From the NCBI GenBank assembly GCA_025526995.1, contig JAHLKG010000022.1, positions 434,001 to 498,000 of the forward strand: 64,000 bases of DNA. Direction: 5' to 3'. Each line of letters opens with the position of its first letter. The first letter of the stretch is position 1. The translations under genes were made by a program, and so were the position numbers. The notes beneath the pieces are model-generated. The model was given only the letters and a program-made list of their open reading frames with translations. It ran no database searches and was not told the DNA's origin. The stretch is from Powellomyces hirtus. Its lineage: Eukaryota > Chytridiomycota > Chytridiomycetes > Spizellomycetales > Powellomycetaceae. This document shows, piece by piece, positions 21,829 to 30,970 of the stretch.

Positions 21829-22555
21829 TGTTGTGCGTTGTGTTGTGCGTAGGTCCGGTTAAGGGGTAGTGCAACAGAGGAAAGCTAGCTCGACACTCTC
21901 AATGACAATGGGATGATTGTGTTGTTGTTGTGTAAACGATGGGTGAAAGAGATCTACGCTAAGAAGAAGAAAGGTGGCTGTGCAAGCTATCTAAGCATAC
22001 GCGGTTAAATGAAGCACCAGTGCGCAGCAGAAGTGGCGTGGGGTCTTGGAGCGCTGTTGATTTGACAGGTTTATCTCGCAAGTCCAGTTTCAACACTCCC
22101 CCGACTTTTGAGACCAAACATGCCACAAAATGGTCAAGCTCCAAAGTGTCCCATTTGTCTTTTTCGAGATGCCGAGTTCTGTGGGAGCTGCGGACACCTG
22201 TTTTGCTTCAAGTGTTTGCAGTACAGTTGGGTGGCACTTGACTACGCTTCACGCAGATGTGCTATCTGCAGGTGAGGAAGGAGTTCCGTTGTGCTGGTTT
22301 CAAGGTATTGATGTTTCGTATTGCACAGGAGGTCGTGAGTTAACCTCTTCGAAGGGGACGTGACAAGAAAGCGGTGTGCACTGTGTTATACGATAGAGGA
22401 CTGTCGGACGCCGCACGCCTGTGGAGAAAATGACCCCTGTTTTCTGTGTGAGAGCTGTTCACGGGGTCTGGTGCATCGGAGTGGAGAAGTACGCTGCCCG
22501 AAATGCAACAAGTCGGATCGTCGATTGAGATGGTGGTTGCGGCGGGTGTATTTCA
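21829..22555 (-). repeat. Copia-2 LTR shared by two tandem copies
   Basis: 727 bases. It is the 5' LTR of 16721-22555 and at the same time follows the RNase H end of a second copy (22556-22994). Copia-2 is therefore also arranged as an LTR-sharing tandem. It contains the intact RING-finger gene on the plus strand. Confidence 0.8.
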
Positions 22556-22560
22556 ACTAA
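22120..22560 (+). CDS. RING-finger protein encoded antisense within the Copia-2 LTR (two exons)
   Basis: Exon 1 is 22120-22271, an intron of 96 bases follows (GTGAGG ... ACAAG), and exon 2 is 22368-22560. The spliced frame is 114 residues. Exon 1 holds a complete C3HC4 RING: CPIC at 10-13, CGSCGH, FCFKC, and CAIC just before the splice. Exon 2 adds a second Cys/His cluster (CALC, HACGENDPC, CESC, CPKC) and a basic Arg/Trp-rich tail. RING proteins commonly act as E3 ubiquitin ligases; activity here is inference. The gene lies almost entirely inside the LTR, reads opposite to the element and ends five bases beyond the LTR edge. The other LTR keeps the same exon lengths and splice positions with all RING ligands intact, which argues against a chance frame. 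No homologue is recognised. Confidence 0.65.
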
Positions 22561-22994
22561 ATTTAGTGTAATCTGATTTTGTTCGGAGTCCAGTTCGATG
22601 TCGCAGATCGTCAAGTAATGGGCGAGGTAGTGGTTTTATCAAGGCGTCAGCAAGCATGAGCTTGGACTCAATGTACTGTAGGTGAATGCGCTCGTTACCG
22701 ACGAGGTCTCGCAGGAAGTGATAACGGACATCGATGTGTTTGGTTCATTGGTGAAGCGTCGGATTGGCAGCAAGCTTGATAGAGGCCTGATTGTCCTCAT
22801 AGATGAGAACTGCTGTCTGCTCCGTTGCTGACAGTTTGGCTAGGACACCCTGGATCCAGAGTGCTTCCTTTGCACATTCCGCGAGTGCAATGTATTCTGC
22901 TTCTGCTGTGGATAGCGCCGTTGATTTTTGACGTTGAGATTTCCATGAAATGGCAGCTCCGTTGAGCATGAATACATAGCCAGAGGTTGAGCGA
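22556..22994 (-). pseudogene. Copia-2 partial second copy (RNase H end)
   Basis: Matches 17437-17880 of the full copy: the C-terminal part of RNase H with ALSTAEAEY and [12 protein letters not shown], and the 3' noncoding stretch. It reads right to left into the LTR at 22555 and is cut at 22994 by the Gypsy LTR. It retains an Arg codon where the full copy has a stop. Confidence 0.8.
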
Positions 22995-23269
22995 TGTAAT
23001 AATACTAGGTCCGTTGCCAGAGTCTAGTCTTCTATTCAGGAATTCCCTATCTCTATCTCTACTGTAAGATCTCTAAGTCTTGAATACGCCCTCGTCGGAG
23101 TATTCCTACTTTTCTTCTGGACCGCGAGGCGGTCCTGGTCACGTGATGGCCATCCGTGGCCATCCCTGAGGTCTAGTACCCTTCGGGATGCTGACGCTAG
23201 CATCCATCTCGCGCGGAACCCTTCCCGACGCGTGTCTAGGCTTAGGCTGGTGAGCCACGCCTCATTACA
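22995..23269 (-). repeat. Gypsy LTR (3' LTR)
   Basis: 275 bases with TGTAAT...ATTACA ends. On the minus strand it is preceded by the purine tract AAGGGGGG. It differs from the other LTR (30696-30970) at roughly 18 positions, so the insertion is not very recent, or the ends come from different copies. Confidence 0.85.
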
Positions 23270-23614
23270 CCCCCCTTAGATTCGCGACTATCTCTTAGGC
23301 TCGAATCTCTTCAGCGAGGCGAAGCTTGCCTAAGCCGGGTGGCGGCGGGTTAACAGATGCTGACGTGGTTGTGGGAAGATGAGGCTGGGGAGGCGGCCCT
23401 GGCGCGGGTCGCGTTGCGGTAGTCTCCGACAGGTAGTCTCCGCCCTTCATGGTGCGTGAAGTCGTCGGAAAGTCTATTTCTCTCTTTGCAGGGGCCCTAG
23501 ATGAATCACGAGTAGCTTCCTCCATGCGGATTTTGATAAGTAACATCTGCTGCGCTCCGTAGGGGATGAAACACTAACACCTGAATTTCCGAGCGTTCCC
23601 AAGCAGGTCGAGCC

Positions 23615-23623
23615 TTTAAAAGG
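23615..23623 (+). promoter_or_regulatory. TATA-like box upstream of the Gypsy-borne RING-like gene
   Basis: TTTAAAAGG lies 101 bases before the ATG at 23724. It is followed by a pyrimidine-rich stretch and an (AC)n leader. This is consistent with the antisense gene having its own promoter. It is a position and motif argument only. Confidence 0.4.
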
Positions 23624-23723
23624 TACTGCCCGTTGAATCTCCCCCCTCTCGCTCTTCTTTCCTTTGTAGCTCGACACACACACATCACACACACACACAA
23701 ACATACATACATACACAAACAAC

Positions 23724-24463
23724 ATGGCCGACGTCACCAACAACTCTCCTCTCCCCTCCGACACCACCACCGTGGGCAAGCGCCGGCCCGCCCAACAACT
23801 CGCAAAAGGCGCAACCAAGCGGGCCCAGCCCGCCCGGGTAAGTACGGGTCGGTGCTCATCCTCGGTTGTGGCAACTCGTCTCATGTTCCCCGTCTTCCCT
23901 TGTTGTCTACAGGACCCCTCGGTCCATGAAAAGTCCACCCCCGAGAGGTCGGCCGACTTGCCTTCTTGCTGGAAATGCCGCAGTTTCCGCAAGAGCAAGA
24001 TGTTCATGTTGGAATGCCACCATCTGGTGTGCCGGCCCTGCATCGTGGCGGCGGCCGACGACACGGTATGTTCCCCCTTTGCTGAGAGGCAGCCTGATGT
24101 CTCCCTAACGGTGTGGTTCCTTTGTTCCTTTGCTTTCCAGAACGACGGCCCTCAGGGCCAGTTGACGTGCGGCGTCCCCCACTGCGACCGGGTCCTCTTC
24201 TTTGCGGCCATCCCCGCCGGGTGCCAGTTCGCTGGCTGCAACCATTTCGGAGCGGACCTCCGCATGTTCCCATGCAACCACCTCAACTGCATGGGCCACG
24301 TCCACGCGTAAGTAGTACTCTTCGGCCTGCTGCTGTCTTACCTGACTAACTCAGCTCTCTTCGCAGCGAGATGAACCTGGCAAATTACACCCCCCTCCGG
24401 TGCGGGTTGGGCGACCGGTGCCATGGCAATCGGTGCCAATTCTCCTTCACCAAGCTTGGTTGA
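23724..24463 (+). CDS. RING-like Cys-rich protein encoded antisense in the Gypsy 3' region (four exons)
   Basis: Exons 23724-23837, 23913-24065, 24141-24307 and 24367-24463 join through three consensus introns of 75, 75 and 59 bases (GTAAGT, GTATGT, GTAAGT; each ending CAG). The frame stays open for 176 residues. The N-terminus is Lys/Arg-rich and disordered. Exon 2 has CWKC and CHHLVCRPC, and exon 3 adds CGVPHC, giving a RING-like C2..CHC2..C2 pattern. A further cluster (CQFAGC, CNHLNC) and a final CGLGDRCHGNRC follow. It resembles ubiquitin-ligase zinc domains, but no family is recognised. It lies between integrase and the 3' LTR, on the strand opposite to gag-pol. The consensus introns and an upstream TATA-like box suggest that it is expressed. 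Confidence 0.7.
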
Positions 24464-24730
24464 TTAGTTCTTCCCCCCCCCCCTTTTTTTCTTGTACATA
24501 CTTTCACTTGTTGTCCGTTGCTCCTTCGGGGCCTGGCCTTCGGGCCGTATAATCAAATTCAGTACCCAAACCTCATCGCTGTACTTGGCTTCTCATCGCT
24601 GTGCTCCCTTGAGCCTTGTAGCAGTTCGTATGCGTCCGCTGTGTCCAATGTCACTCGGCTTCCTCCCGGCTATGGTGCTCATGGTAGATGCCCTGCATCA
24701 CACTTCCCCGTTGGGAAGACCGCCCAGCGG
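24464..24730. other. Gypsy 3' region, no gene seen
   Basis: The stretch after the RING-like gene holds a C-rich run followed by T-rich sequence (about 24470-24490), which could carry the transcript end. Nothing else stands out before the hairpin array begins at about 24735. Short open frames here have no recognisable domain. Confidence 0.5.
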
Positions 24731-24734
24731 TTCC

Positions 24735-25465
24735 CCGGCCATCGTCCAACGATGCCGGTATCTCAGCTAGTGAGGTCTACTGCCTCGCAGTCTTCGGCTC
24801 ATCGCCCAGCGATCCCGGCATCTCGCCCAGCAAGGTATGTCGACCAGCGACCTTCGGCCCATTGTCAAACGATGCCGGCATCTCACCTCGTGAGGTCTAC
24901 TGCCTCGCAGTCTTCGGCTCATCGCCCAGCGATCCCGGCATCTCGCCCAGCGAGGTATGTCGCCCAGCGACCTTCGGCCCATCGTCAAACGATGCCGGTG
25001 TCTTGGCCGAAGCCCTTCTCTTCCCCTTCGCGTGGGTATGTACTGCGGCCATGGTCCCCGCGGGTCTCGAGGTACGCTGCCATGCAAATCTGGTGCCGGT
25101 CACCTTGCGTCCGCCGCCGGTCGATGCCCAGCATCACCCTTCTCACCCAGTGAGGTATGCCACCCAGCGGCCTTCGGCCCATTGTCAAACGATGCCGGTA
25201 TCTTGGCCGAAGCCCTTCTCTTCCCCTTCGCGTGGGTATGTACTACGGCCATGGTCCCCGCGGGTCTCGAGGTACGCCGCCATGCAAATCTGGTGCCGGT
25301 CACCTTGCATCGGCAAGCCGTCGGCTCATCGCCCAGCGATCCCGGCATCTCACCCAGTGAGGTATGCTGCCCAGCAGCATTCGGCCATCGTCCAACGATG
25401 CCGGCATCTTGCCAAGCGAGGTATGCTGCCCAGCAGCCTTCGGCCATCGTCCAACGATGCCGGAA
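24735..25465. repeat. Nine-copy hairpin repeat array
   Basis: Nine related short palindromes lie near 24737, 24793, 24854, 24913, 24974, 25175, 25321, 25379 and 25438. The general form is CGGC-CATCGT-CMA-ACGATG-CCGG. Three copies read ATCGC-CCA-GCGAT, in which both sides of the stem have changed together. Spacers include longer repeats with periods of 120 bases (24771/24891) and 190 bases (25011/25201). Frames crossing the array reflect the repeats and are not taken as genes. Confidence 0.75.
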
Positions 25466-25532
25466 TCTCGCACTATAATGTCCTCTACCTCAAGTAGCAT
25501 CTCTCTTGTTAATTTACGTTACAGCTCGCTAT

Positions 25533-26870
25533 CTAGGTTCTCTTACGTCGCCTGGCTGCTAGCCTTTGGCCGCGGTCCTCTCCGGGGTGCTCCGGGAGCC
25601 ATTCTTCCAGTGCGGTTGTTCCCTTCACGTGTGCATACGGCTCCCACGTGTTCTGAGTGTTGTCGTAACCTCTCCACTTGACTAGGAACTGCTCGGTGTT
25701 CCTGTGCCATCTGGCATTTAGGATCCTGTCCACCTGGTAGGTCTCCTGACCGTCTTTGTCCTTCTCAGGCTCAGGCGGGGCGGTGACCTGTCTGTACGGG
25801 GTACCACCCAGGTCGTGGTAACGTCTCAGAATGCTGACATGAAAGACTGGGTGCAACCCGGTGAACTCCTTGGGTAGTTCGAGCTCGTAGGTGTCAGGAT
25901 GCGGGCCCTTGCCGCGTACTGTGAATGGTCCAATCCATTGCTCAGCCAGCTTTTTGTTCCTTGTGGTGACGCTGGTAATCGCGATACCCTCACGATGGAG
26001 TAAGACCTTGTCACCCTCTCGGTATGCTTCCGTGTGCTTCTTGCAGTCGTAGTACTTTGCCTGCTGGTCCTGTGCATCTCGGAGCCGTTGCTGCACGATG
26101 CGACTCACGTCGGCAAATTTCTTAATCCGTCTCTCCACGGCGGTTCGTGCCGATTGCCTTATCATCTCTCCGGGGTTAGGTGCTACCCATTGGTTCGGTA
26201 CCCGGGGAACGCGGCCTAGGTCAATCTCGAAAGGGGATAGTCCCGTCGACGTCTGTGGCGTTCGGTTGTAGTTGTACTCGAGTGTGGGGAGTAAACTCTT
26301 CCAGTTGGCGCCGGCATAGTCAAGAAAGGGGCCCATGATTCCCTTGATCGTCTTGATGGTGTTCTCTGCCTTGCCGTCGGTCTGTTGGTGTCGTGCCGAC
26401 GAGAGTTCTTGCTTGACGTCGAGTGCCTGCATGAGGTACCGCCAGAATTCTGATAGCCACTTGGGGTCCCGATCGCTCACTATGGTGTGGGGTAACCCCG
26501 TGTGGCAAAATGCCTGTTCCAGAAAGAGTTGAGCCGTCTCCTGAGCTGTAGCGCGTGTGTTAGTAGGTAGGAGTATCATGCGGCATGAAAGGTAGTCAAC
26601 GATGAGGAGTACAGCATCTGCCGTCTTGGTCAGTCTCTCGCCGGTGTGGTGCGGAGGGTTCTTCGTCACGTCGGGCTCTACCCGAGGTTCCCCCTCCTTA
26701 GAGCCTGACGTGGGGAAGAATATATCCATGCCGATTTGTTGCCAACGAGTAGCGGGGATCGGTAAGCTGCGGAGGAAACCGATTGGCGCGGTTCGCTTGT
26801 GACGTTGGCAGGTAGGGCAGGTGCGGACATATTGGTACACATCACGTTCCATGTGGGGCCAGTAGTACGA
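25533..26870 (-). pseudogene. Gypsy integrase with C-terminal chromodomain
   Basis: Open from 26852 to 25533 (439 residues), in the same frame as RT-RNase H but separated from it by one in-frame TAG near 26868. The zinc-finger end (CPTCQRHK), the catalytic core residues (GMDIFF, VSDRDPKW, TDGKAENTIK) and a chromodomain at about 25595-25740 (YQVDRILNAR, KWRGYDNTQNTWEP) are intact. A terminal chromodomain is the defining feature of chromoviruses and is thought to guide insertion to histone-marked chromatin. Confidence 0.85.
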
Positions 26871-28514
26871 CTACAGAAGTTTGGCGAGCGTCCGTTGGAC
26901 ACCGGAGTGACCACCGTTCGCGAGGGAGTCGTGATGAATCTGAAGGAGTGGCCCCCGCCAGCTGTCGGGGACGTACCGACGGTCATGGTACATCAAGAAT
27001 CGGTGCGGAGGGGAGTCCACTGTCCGGAATCGGCGTGCATGGCCGGATAGGTTCTCCGGGGGACTGTTGATGGTTAGTAAGATGTTTTGGCCGAAATCAT
27101 CCGATGCGAGCGCTTGGGTCCAGTCCGCATCGGTCGGCATGTGCGTCGTGACGGGCTTCTCCATCTGCACAATGGCGGTGACCACGTCAATCTTGGCCTG
27201 GCAGGTTGCACACTTGGGGGCGTAAGTCGGGTCGCGACTGAGGAAGTCGGCGATCGAATTCCATGTGCCGAGGAGGTATTCCACTGAGAAATCAAACTGT
27301 TGGAGGAACTCGACCCAGCCTGCTTGGCGACGTGACAGGTGGGGTTGTTTCTGGAGGTAGATCAGGGATTTGTGGTCAACAAACGCGCGGAATGGGCAGC
27401 CGATGAGGTAATGGCGGTTGGCGCGTATGGATTTGACTAGTCCCAGCAGTTCTTGTTCATGCACAGGGTATCGGGTCTCGGCGGGTTGCATCTTGCGGGA
27501 GTAATATGTCACCGGGCAAAGTTGCGGAAGGTTGGCTAAGCCCGATTTGGTGGTTGGTAGTGGGTGAGGGTAAGGGAAATCCCCTTTGGCCGGCTGTGCC
27601 AGCCATCCGCCGTAGGCGTAGCCCGATGCGTCCGTGAACAAGTAGGTGTCAAGCGCCGGGTCGAAGTACACTAGGGTGGGTGCCGAGGAGCATAATTCCT
27701 TTAAGCGATTAAACGCTCGATCTTCCTCGTCACCCCACTGCCATGGGCGGTTGCCGGATTGCAAGTTCGTTAGTAGCAGGGCAATCTGTGCATACTCGGG
27801 AATGTATTCCTTGACGTAGTTGACGAGGCCCATGAAGCTAAGGAGCTCCAGGGAGTTGGTCGGGCAAGGTCGTTCCCGGACCGCGGTCACCTTGGAGGGG
27901 GCAATACTCAGGCCATCCTTGTCGACTCGGTGGCCGCAGAACTCGACTTCGTCAACAGCCCATTGACATTTACTGGGTTTGACGTGAAGGCGATGTTCCG
28001 CCAAGGTCTTGAGGATCTCGTCAACATGCTGAATGTGCAAATTCATGTCGGTGCTGAATATGAGAATATCGTCAAGGTATGAGATCACGTAGGCGTTGTA
28101 CTTGTTGCCCAAGAGTTTGTTAGTGAGTCGCTGGAATGTAGCAGGTGCATTAGTTAAGCCGAAAGGTAGAACATTGTATTCAAAGTGTCCAAAACGTGTT
28201 CGGAACGCTGTTTTCTCCCTATCTTCCGGTCGAATCATGATGCAGTGGTACGCGTCGCGGATGTCAATCGCGGTAAATACCCGCATGTTGACAAGCCTGT
28301 CGCGCAGTTCCGAGAGGTTCGGAAGTGGCGTGGCATCCTTGTGGGTCATCTTGTTCAGTGCCCGGTAGTCAATGCAGCAGCGTAAGCCGCTGTCCTTCTT
28401 TGGGGCAAATAGGACGGGCGCGCCCCACGGGCTGCGAGAGTGTGAGATCCAACCCTTGTCCATTAAGCGCTGCATCTGCTGGCTGCGCTCGTCCAATTCG
28501 TCCGGGCTCAAATG
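26871..28514 (-). pseudogene. Gypsy reverse transcriptase-RNase H
   Basis: Open from 28511 to 26871 (546 residues). RT contains the blocks RSPWGAPVLFAPKKDSGLR and VLPFGLTNAPATFQ and the active site YLDDILIFS. RNase H begins with LFTDASGYAYGG. It is separated from the protease frame by TGA at 28512-28514, where the context (CTC-TGA-CAT) fits a CGA to TGA change at a CpG. Confidence 0.85.
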
Positions 28515-29462
28515 TCAGAGTGGCTGCATCACGGGCTTTGAACCGGGTTTGAGCCGAATGGTGAAATTGTCCTCGCCTCGATCCGGAGGCATGCCTGACT
28601 GCTCGGTGAATAACGTCGTGACGTATTTCTCTAGGGTCGGTCGGAGTGGATGATCGGCTGCCAGCGCCTCTAGCGGGTCCTCTTGATCTGCCGCCTTGGC
28701 TTCAGTATTGGTGTGGCGTCGTTCCTCCAAGATTCTCCTTTTCTTGGCGTCGACCGTCCGTACAAATTGAGCCTCTGCGACTGGAATCGCATCTACGATG
28801 TGTACCTCGAAGACTCCAGTGATCTCGCCCTTCTTCATCAAGCGTTTCCATTGCTTGGCCGTGTAGATTCCCTCTGCATTGAGTGCTGGCTTTGCCGGCT
28901 GGAATCTGCGGGGCTGTATCTCTCGTGGGGAGAGCAGGCAGGCGGCGCACGCGGGCGGTGCTTCCCAATGGTGATTACTTGATTTGGCTCGAAGGCTGAG
29001 GGTCTGGCCGTCATGGTAAAACGTCATCGTTGGGCAGCCTCCTTGATCGAAAAGCCCTCGGACGTCCAATCCCAATATGCATGGCAAGCCCAGTATGACA
29101 TTGACCCCGATCGGTGCGACCACCAACGGTATGGTATCCTCCTGGTAGGTGATTCTCTCCTTGGTGAACACCGAGTGGTCCCCACAGGTCATTTTCGTTG
29201 CCCCGTAGTTTCCCGCTCTGTTGCCCCACCGGACCTCCAGCGGAGTTGGAGAGGTGTAGGTCCGTAGGCTGTGTTTGGTGGCCCAAGTGTCGCTGATGAT
29301 CAGGGTGTTACATCCGGTATCGATTAGGATGCGGGCAAAGTGCCCTTGTATCTTTCCGTGAACCACAAACGTCTTCCTGTGGATGCGGGGTCCCGGCCTG
29401 TCCGTGGGGATCTTGTCTTGCATCCGGGGTTGGGGTACTGAGACGGTGCAAACGTTCAGCAC
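28515..29462 (-). pseudogene. Gypsy protease and linker
   Basis: Open for 315 residues, with an aspartic protease motif LIDTGCNTLI near its N-terminal third. It overlaps the end of gag by a few bases in a different phase (minus one relative to gag), consistent with frameshift expression as in many Gypsy elements. It continues in the same frame as RT apart from one nonsense codon. Confidence 0.75.
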
Positions 29463-30667
29463 CCGGGGCGAAAATCCGAGCTGTTGACTGAGCCCCCATC
29501 GCTGACCGCGTCGTCCCCGGGCTCTTCGGTGATCTCTACAGGGGCGGCAAACGTTCTATGCTCACCGGTCTTACCTTTACCTGCTGAGCACCCACGGGCA
29601 TAGTGCCCCTTGCCTCCACAGTTGAAACATTCGTTGCGTTCATGACGTTCGTTATAGGTGATGCGCTCGCGGTCTGAGATCCCTCGGTGGTTGTCCGTAC
29701 CACGCGTGGGACGACCTGAGCCATAGGGGGTGTGGCGTCCCCTTTCTTGTGCTTGATAGTTCCCTCGATGTACCTGAGCCGGCTGGACTGCAGCGTACTG
29801 ACATCTCCTTCCGTTGGGGGTTACCTGCGCGACATCGTCCGCATAGCCTCGAATCCTGTAGCATAGTAGAGCTTCGTTCTGTAGCTCGGTGATCGGGATC
29901 TCTGCGCCATTATTCCTCATGATTGCGGCATAGCAGTGGTCACGAATGCGCTGGCCGACATGGTTGGTCGAGAATCCCGTCAAGAAATAGTCACGCTCTT
30001 GCCTTGGGGTAAGCCGCTCCTTGTCGTCGAGCGTCGCAATCTGGGCCCAAAGGGTATTGAACTTGGCGATATACTCCGATATGCTATTAGTGAAAACCAG
30101 TCGCTTCATCTTTGCTTCAGCGGTGTTTCGTAAGTTGGCGGGGTAGAAGCGGATGCGGAGGATCCTCGTGAATTCTTCCAATGTTGTGGGCTGGTCACCG
30201 GCGTCTCTGAGCATTTGCCACCATTCGTCGGCGGTTTCCTTGAGGTACCCCGAGATGTGGTCGACGTCCCGGTGGTCCGTCCTGAAGTCGGTTGCCTCAA
30301 GGTAGCGCGTGTGGACCTTCAAGAACTCATCGACCTTCGACACCATTTCTTCACTGTTCCCTTTTAGGTCGAAGTGTGTCAGCTGCTTGCGAAGGTTCTT
30401 GCGGCGTTCCTTCTTGGCTTGCATTCGTGCGCGGTTTTCTTCCACCAGGATGATGTCGACGTGCGGTGTTGCAACCGCTGGTTGGACTGGAGTCGGAATC
30501 CTTGAGAGAAGGGTTTCGAAGCGGGCCTCTCCCATTGCGATCTGTTCCTGCAGTAGGCATTGGGTCTCCGCCAATTGTGCAGCTAACATTGCGACGGGGT
30601 TGTCGGTCGGTGTGTTGACTTCAGGTTTTCCTACTGCCATTGGGCTGTTCCTGGTGCTATGTGCCAT
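29456..30667 (-). CDS. Gypsy Gag
   Basis: 403 residues, uninterrupted. The capsid-like middle (retrotransposon gag region) is followed by a single zinc knuckle CFNCGGKGHYARGC near the C-terminus and an acidic tail. The ATG at 30667 lies just after the primer binding site. Gag would form the virus-like particle and package element RNA. Confidence 0.85.
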   Translation of the reverse strand: MAHSTRNSPMAVGKPEVNTPTDNPVAMLAAQLAETQCLLQEQIAMGEARFETLLSRIPTPVQPAVATPHVDIILVEENRARMQAKKERRKNLRKQLTHFDLKGNSEEMVSKVDEFLKVHTRYLEATDFRTDHRDVDHISGYLKETADEWWQMLRDAGDQPTTLEEFTRILRIRFYPANLRNTAEAKMKRLVFTNSISEYIAKFNTLWAQIATLDDKERLTPRQERDYFLTGFSTNHVGQRIRDHCYAAIMRNNGAEIPITELQNEALLCYRIRGYADDVAQVTPNGRRCQYAAVQPAQVHRGNYQAQERGRHTPYGSGRPTRGTDNHRGISDRERITYNERHERNECFNCGGKGHYARGCSAGKGKTGEHRTFAAPVEITEEPGDDAVSDGGSVNSSDFRPGC

Positions 30668-30677
30668 TGTTGTCGTC

Positions 30678-30695
30678 TACGGGGTGGTGCTACCA
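30678..30695 (-). other. Gypsy primer binding site
   Basis: On the minus strand TGGTAGCACCACCCCGTA directly follows the 5' LTR. It begins with TGG, complementary to a tRNA 3' CCA end. Unlike the two Copia families it uses a tRNA 3' terminus. Confidence 0.75.
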
Positions 30696-30970
30696 TGTAA
30701 TAATACTAGGTCCGTTGCCAGAGTCTAGTCTTCTATTCGGGAGTTCCCTATGTCTAATTCTACTGTAAGATCTCTACGTCTTGAATGCGCCTTCGTCGGA
30801 GCATTCCTACTTTTCTTCTAGGCCGCGGAGCGGCCCTGGTCACGTGATGGCCATCCGTGGCCATCCCTGAGGTCTAGTATCCTTCGGAATGCTGACGCTA
30901 GCATCCATCTCGCGCGGGACCCTTCCCGACGCGTGTCTAGGCTTAGGCTGGTGAGCCACGCCTCATTACA
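30696..30970 (-). repeat. Gypsy LTR (5' LTR)
   Basis: 275 bases, the same length as 22995-23269. TGTAAT...ATTACA ends. Its outer flank is Copia-1 protease sequence. Confidence 0.85.

Larger units (their letters stand above)
16721..22555 (-). mobile_element. Copia-2 retrotransposon, full length, minus strand
   Basis: A second Copia family reading right to left: 5' LTR 21829-22555, half-tRNA primer binding site 21811-21828, gag, protease, integrase, chromodomain, RT, RNase H, 3' LTR 16721-17436. It inserted into an old Copia-1 gag. The long LTRs each hold a two-exon RING-finger gene on the opposite strand. A few nonsense changes and a frameshift make this copy non-autonomous. Confidence 0.85.
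22995..30970 (-). mobile_element. Ty3/Gypsy chromovirus-type retrotransposon, minus strand
   Basis: About 7.98 kb: 5' LTR 30696-30970, tRNA primer binding site, gag, protease, RT-RNase H, integrase with chromodomain, then a 2.2 kb extra 3' region before the 3' LTR. The extra region carries a four-exon RING-like gene on the opposite strand (23724-24463) and a hairpin repeat array (24735-25465). The left flank is Copia-2 and the right flank is Copia-1, with no matching target duplication. This implies a deletion or recombination beside the element after insertion. Confidence 0.85.

Noticed and set aside
24735..25465. Possible CRISPR-like array
   Set aside because: Spacers are themselves repeated and irregular in length, and the genome is eukaryotic.
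24518..25497. Overlapping open frames of 173-269 residues in the Gypsy 3' region
   Set aside because: They arise from the GC-rich hairpin repeats read in several frames on both strands; no frame is favoured.
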